This document shows positions 5,585 to 6,604 of a stretch of DNA of 6,604 bases, piece after piece. The stretch comes from a bacterium (GTDB taxonomy: Bacteria > Planctomycetota > UBA11346), in the NCBI GenBank assembly GCA_020049615.1, contig JAIFKN010000178.1:1-6604 (forward strand). The letters run 5' to 3'. The stretch's first letter is position 1. Each line of letters begins with the position of its first letter. A program made the translations under genes and the position numbers. The notes below the pieces were generated by a model. It was not told where the DNA came from, made no database searches, and was given only the letters and a program-made list of their open reading frames with translations.

Positions 5585-6604
5585 TGCGCGTCGCCGTCCG
5601 CATGCCGCAGCTGGGCGAGGCCGCCGCCGAGGCGACCGTGGTGGCCTGGCTGGTCCAGCCCGGATCCACGGTCAAGGCCGAGCAGGAGATCGTCGAGGTC
5701 CAGACCGAGAAGTCGCTGCTGACCGTCGCCTCGCCGGCCGACGGCGTGCTGTCCGAGATCAACGGCAAGCCCGGCGATGTGCTCAAGGTCGGCGAGGTGC
5801 TCGGCTATATCGGCGAAGGCACCACCCAGTTTCCCGCCGTCGCCTCCACCGCGCCACCCGGCCTGGCCAACGTCCATGACGTCGGCGCCCCGCCGGTGCC
5901 GCGCTCGCAGCGGGCGGTGCAGCTGCGCCCCTCGGGCAAGGCCGGCGATGACGCCGGACGGATCGCCCCGCCCAGTCTGATGGCGGGCGCTGGCGAGCGC
6001 TCGTTCCTCTCGCCGCGGGTGCGCGCGATGGTCGCGGAGAGCGGCCTGAAGACCTCCGACCTGTCGTTCATCACCGGTACCGGCGCCGGCGGGCGCATCA
6101 CCTCGGCCGACATCGAGCGCTACCTCGCCCACGGCGAGCCGATGCCGCCGATCCGCCAGGCCGTCGCCGCGGCGATGAGCAAGAGCTGGACCCGGCCGCT
6201 GGCCACCGTCGCCACCTCGGTGCAGGTCGATTCGCTGCTGGCGCACCGCCGCACGGTCGAGGGCCGGCCGTCGCTGACCATCTACGCCCTGCGTGCCCTC
6301 GCCCTCGGGCTCAAGGCCGGCAGCCCTTTCGCCAAGCGGCTCTACGGCAACCGCATGCACACCCCGGCGACCATCGACCTGGCGGTCGCGGTCGAGGTCG
6401 GCGACGGCGTGCTGACGCCGGTGCTGCGCAAGGTCGACGAGCTGACCCTGCCGGCGCTGACCACGGCGGTCGAGGCGTTGATCGAGAAGGCCCGCGCCGG
6501 CAAGGTCTCCGACGGCGGCGAGTCGGTCGCCTCGGTGTCGAACTACGGCGTCTTCGGCCTGACCTGGGCGACGCCGATCCCGCTGCCCGGCCACAGCGTC
6601 ATCC
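5584..6604 (+). CDS. 2-oxoacid dehydrogenase E2 component, dihydrolipoyl acyltransferase (3'-partial)
   Basis: 340 codons are visible and the frame is still open at the window end. E2 takes the acyl group from E1 on a lipoyl-lysine and transfers it to CoA. Domains seen: one lipoyl domain at residues 1-78 (VRMPQLGE start; lipoylation site Lys43 in QTEKS, codon 5710, where TDK is more usual; then ASPADGVL); a linker at about 80-138; a peripheral subunit-binding domain at about 141-181 (LSPRVRAMVAESG, then GTGAGGRITSADIERYL), which would hold E1 or E3; and an acyltransferase domain from about 188 (IRQAVAAAMSKS, IDLAVAVEVGDGVLTPVL, SVSNYGVFG). The catalytic HxxxDG motif near the C-terminus lies beyond the window. 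The start is ATG 5584, overlapping the E1 beta stop by one base. No good ribosome site is seen, so re-initiation is likely. The acyltransferase domain looks divergent from common PDH or BCKDH E2, so the acyl group is undecided. Confidence 0.9.
   Translation, partial: MRVAVRMPQLGEAAAEATVVAWLVQPGSTVKAEQEIVEVQTEKSLLTVASPADGVLSEINGKPGDVLKVGEVLGYIGEGTTQFPAVASTAPPGLANVHDVGAPPVPRSQRAVQLRPSGKAGDDAGRIAPPSLMAGAGERSFLSPRVRAMVAESGLKTSDLSFITGTGAGGRITSADIERYLAHGEPMPPIRQAVAAAMSKSWTRPLATVATSVQVDSLLAHRRTVEGRPSLTIYALRALALGLKAGSPFAKRLYGNRMHTPATIDLAVAVEVGDGVLTPVLRKVDELTLPALTTAVEALIEKARAGKVSDGGESVASVSNYGVFGLTWATPIPLPGHSVI

Noticed and set aside
5128..6594. Antisense frame of 488 residues over E1 beta and E2
   Set aside because: Low-complexity shadow. 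The sense strand has lipoyl, subunit-binding and acyltransferase domains in order.

Overview
This is a GC-rich bacterial stretch (by eye clearly above 60 % G+C, with strong G/C preference at third codon positions). Long overlapping shadow frames occur on both strands, as expected at this composition. The gene content (a full KAS III, a TPP-dependent 2-oxoacid dehydrogenase with a lipoylated E2, and a membrane-anchored protein with an exported domain) fits a Gram-negative or PVC-type bacterium. I cannot fix the phylum from the sequence alone. There are no tRNA or rRNA genes, no CRISPR array, and no transposase or phage genes.

Layout. (1) 1-1656, plus strand: the 3' four-fifths or more of a methionyl-tRNA synthetase (MetRS)-type class I synthetase; the N-terminal HIGH part lies outside the window. 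Several positions used by classical MetRS for methionine and anticodon recognition look changed. Its last 17 codons and its stop codon lie inside a long palindrome. (2) About 1599-1674: that palindrome, a REP/BIME-like hairpin between two convergent genes. (3) 1680-2492, minus strand: a 270-residue protein of unknown function with one N-terminal membrane anchor. (4) 2493-2613: the only intergenic gap with room for promoters, between divergent genes; it holds several ACCTG/CAGGT pentamers. (5) 2614-6604, plus strand: a tightly packed four-gene operon coding for a FabH-type ketoacyl-ACP synthase III, 2-oxoacid dehydrogenase E1 alpha, E1 beta and E2 (E2 cut by the window end). Each junction overlaps by 1 to 4 bases (ATGA, GTGA, TGATG).

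How the genes may work together. The E1/E2 complex would oxidatively decarboxylate a 2-oxoacid and load the acyl group onto CoA through the lipoyl arm of E2. The co-transcribed KAS III would condense that acyl-CoA with malonyl-ACP. This looks like a dedicated primer-supply and primer-use module, most simply for branched-chain (iso/anteiso) fatty acids or a related acyl product. The true 2-oxoacid substrate cannot be read from the sequence, and the E3 component is not in the window.

The points most worth a second look are the KAS III plus 2-oxoacid dehydrogenase operon, the unusual recognition residues of the MetRS-like protein, and the palindrome that has become its coding C-terminus.
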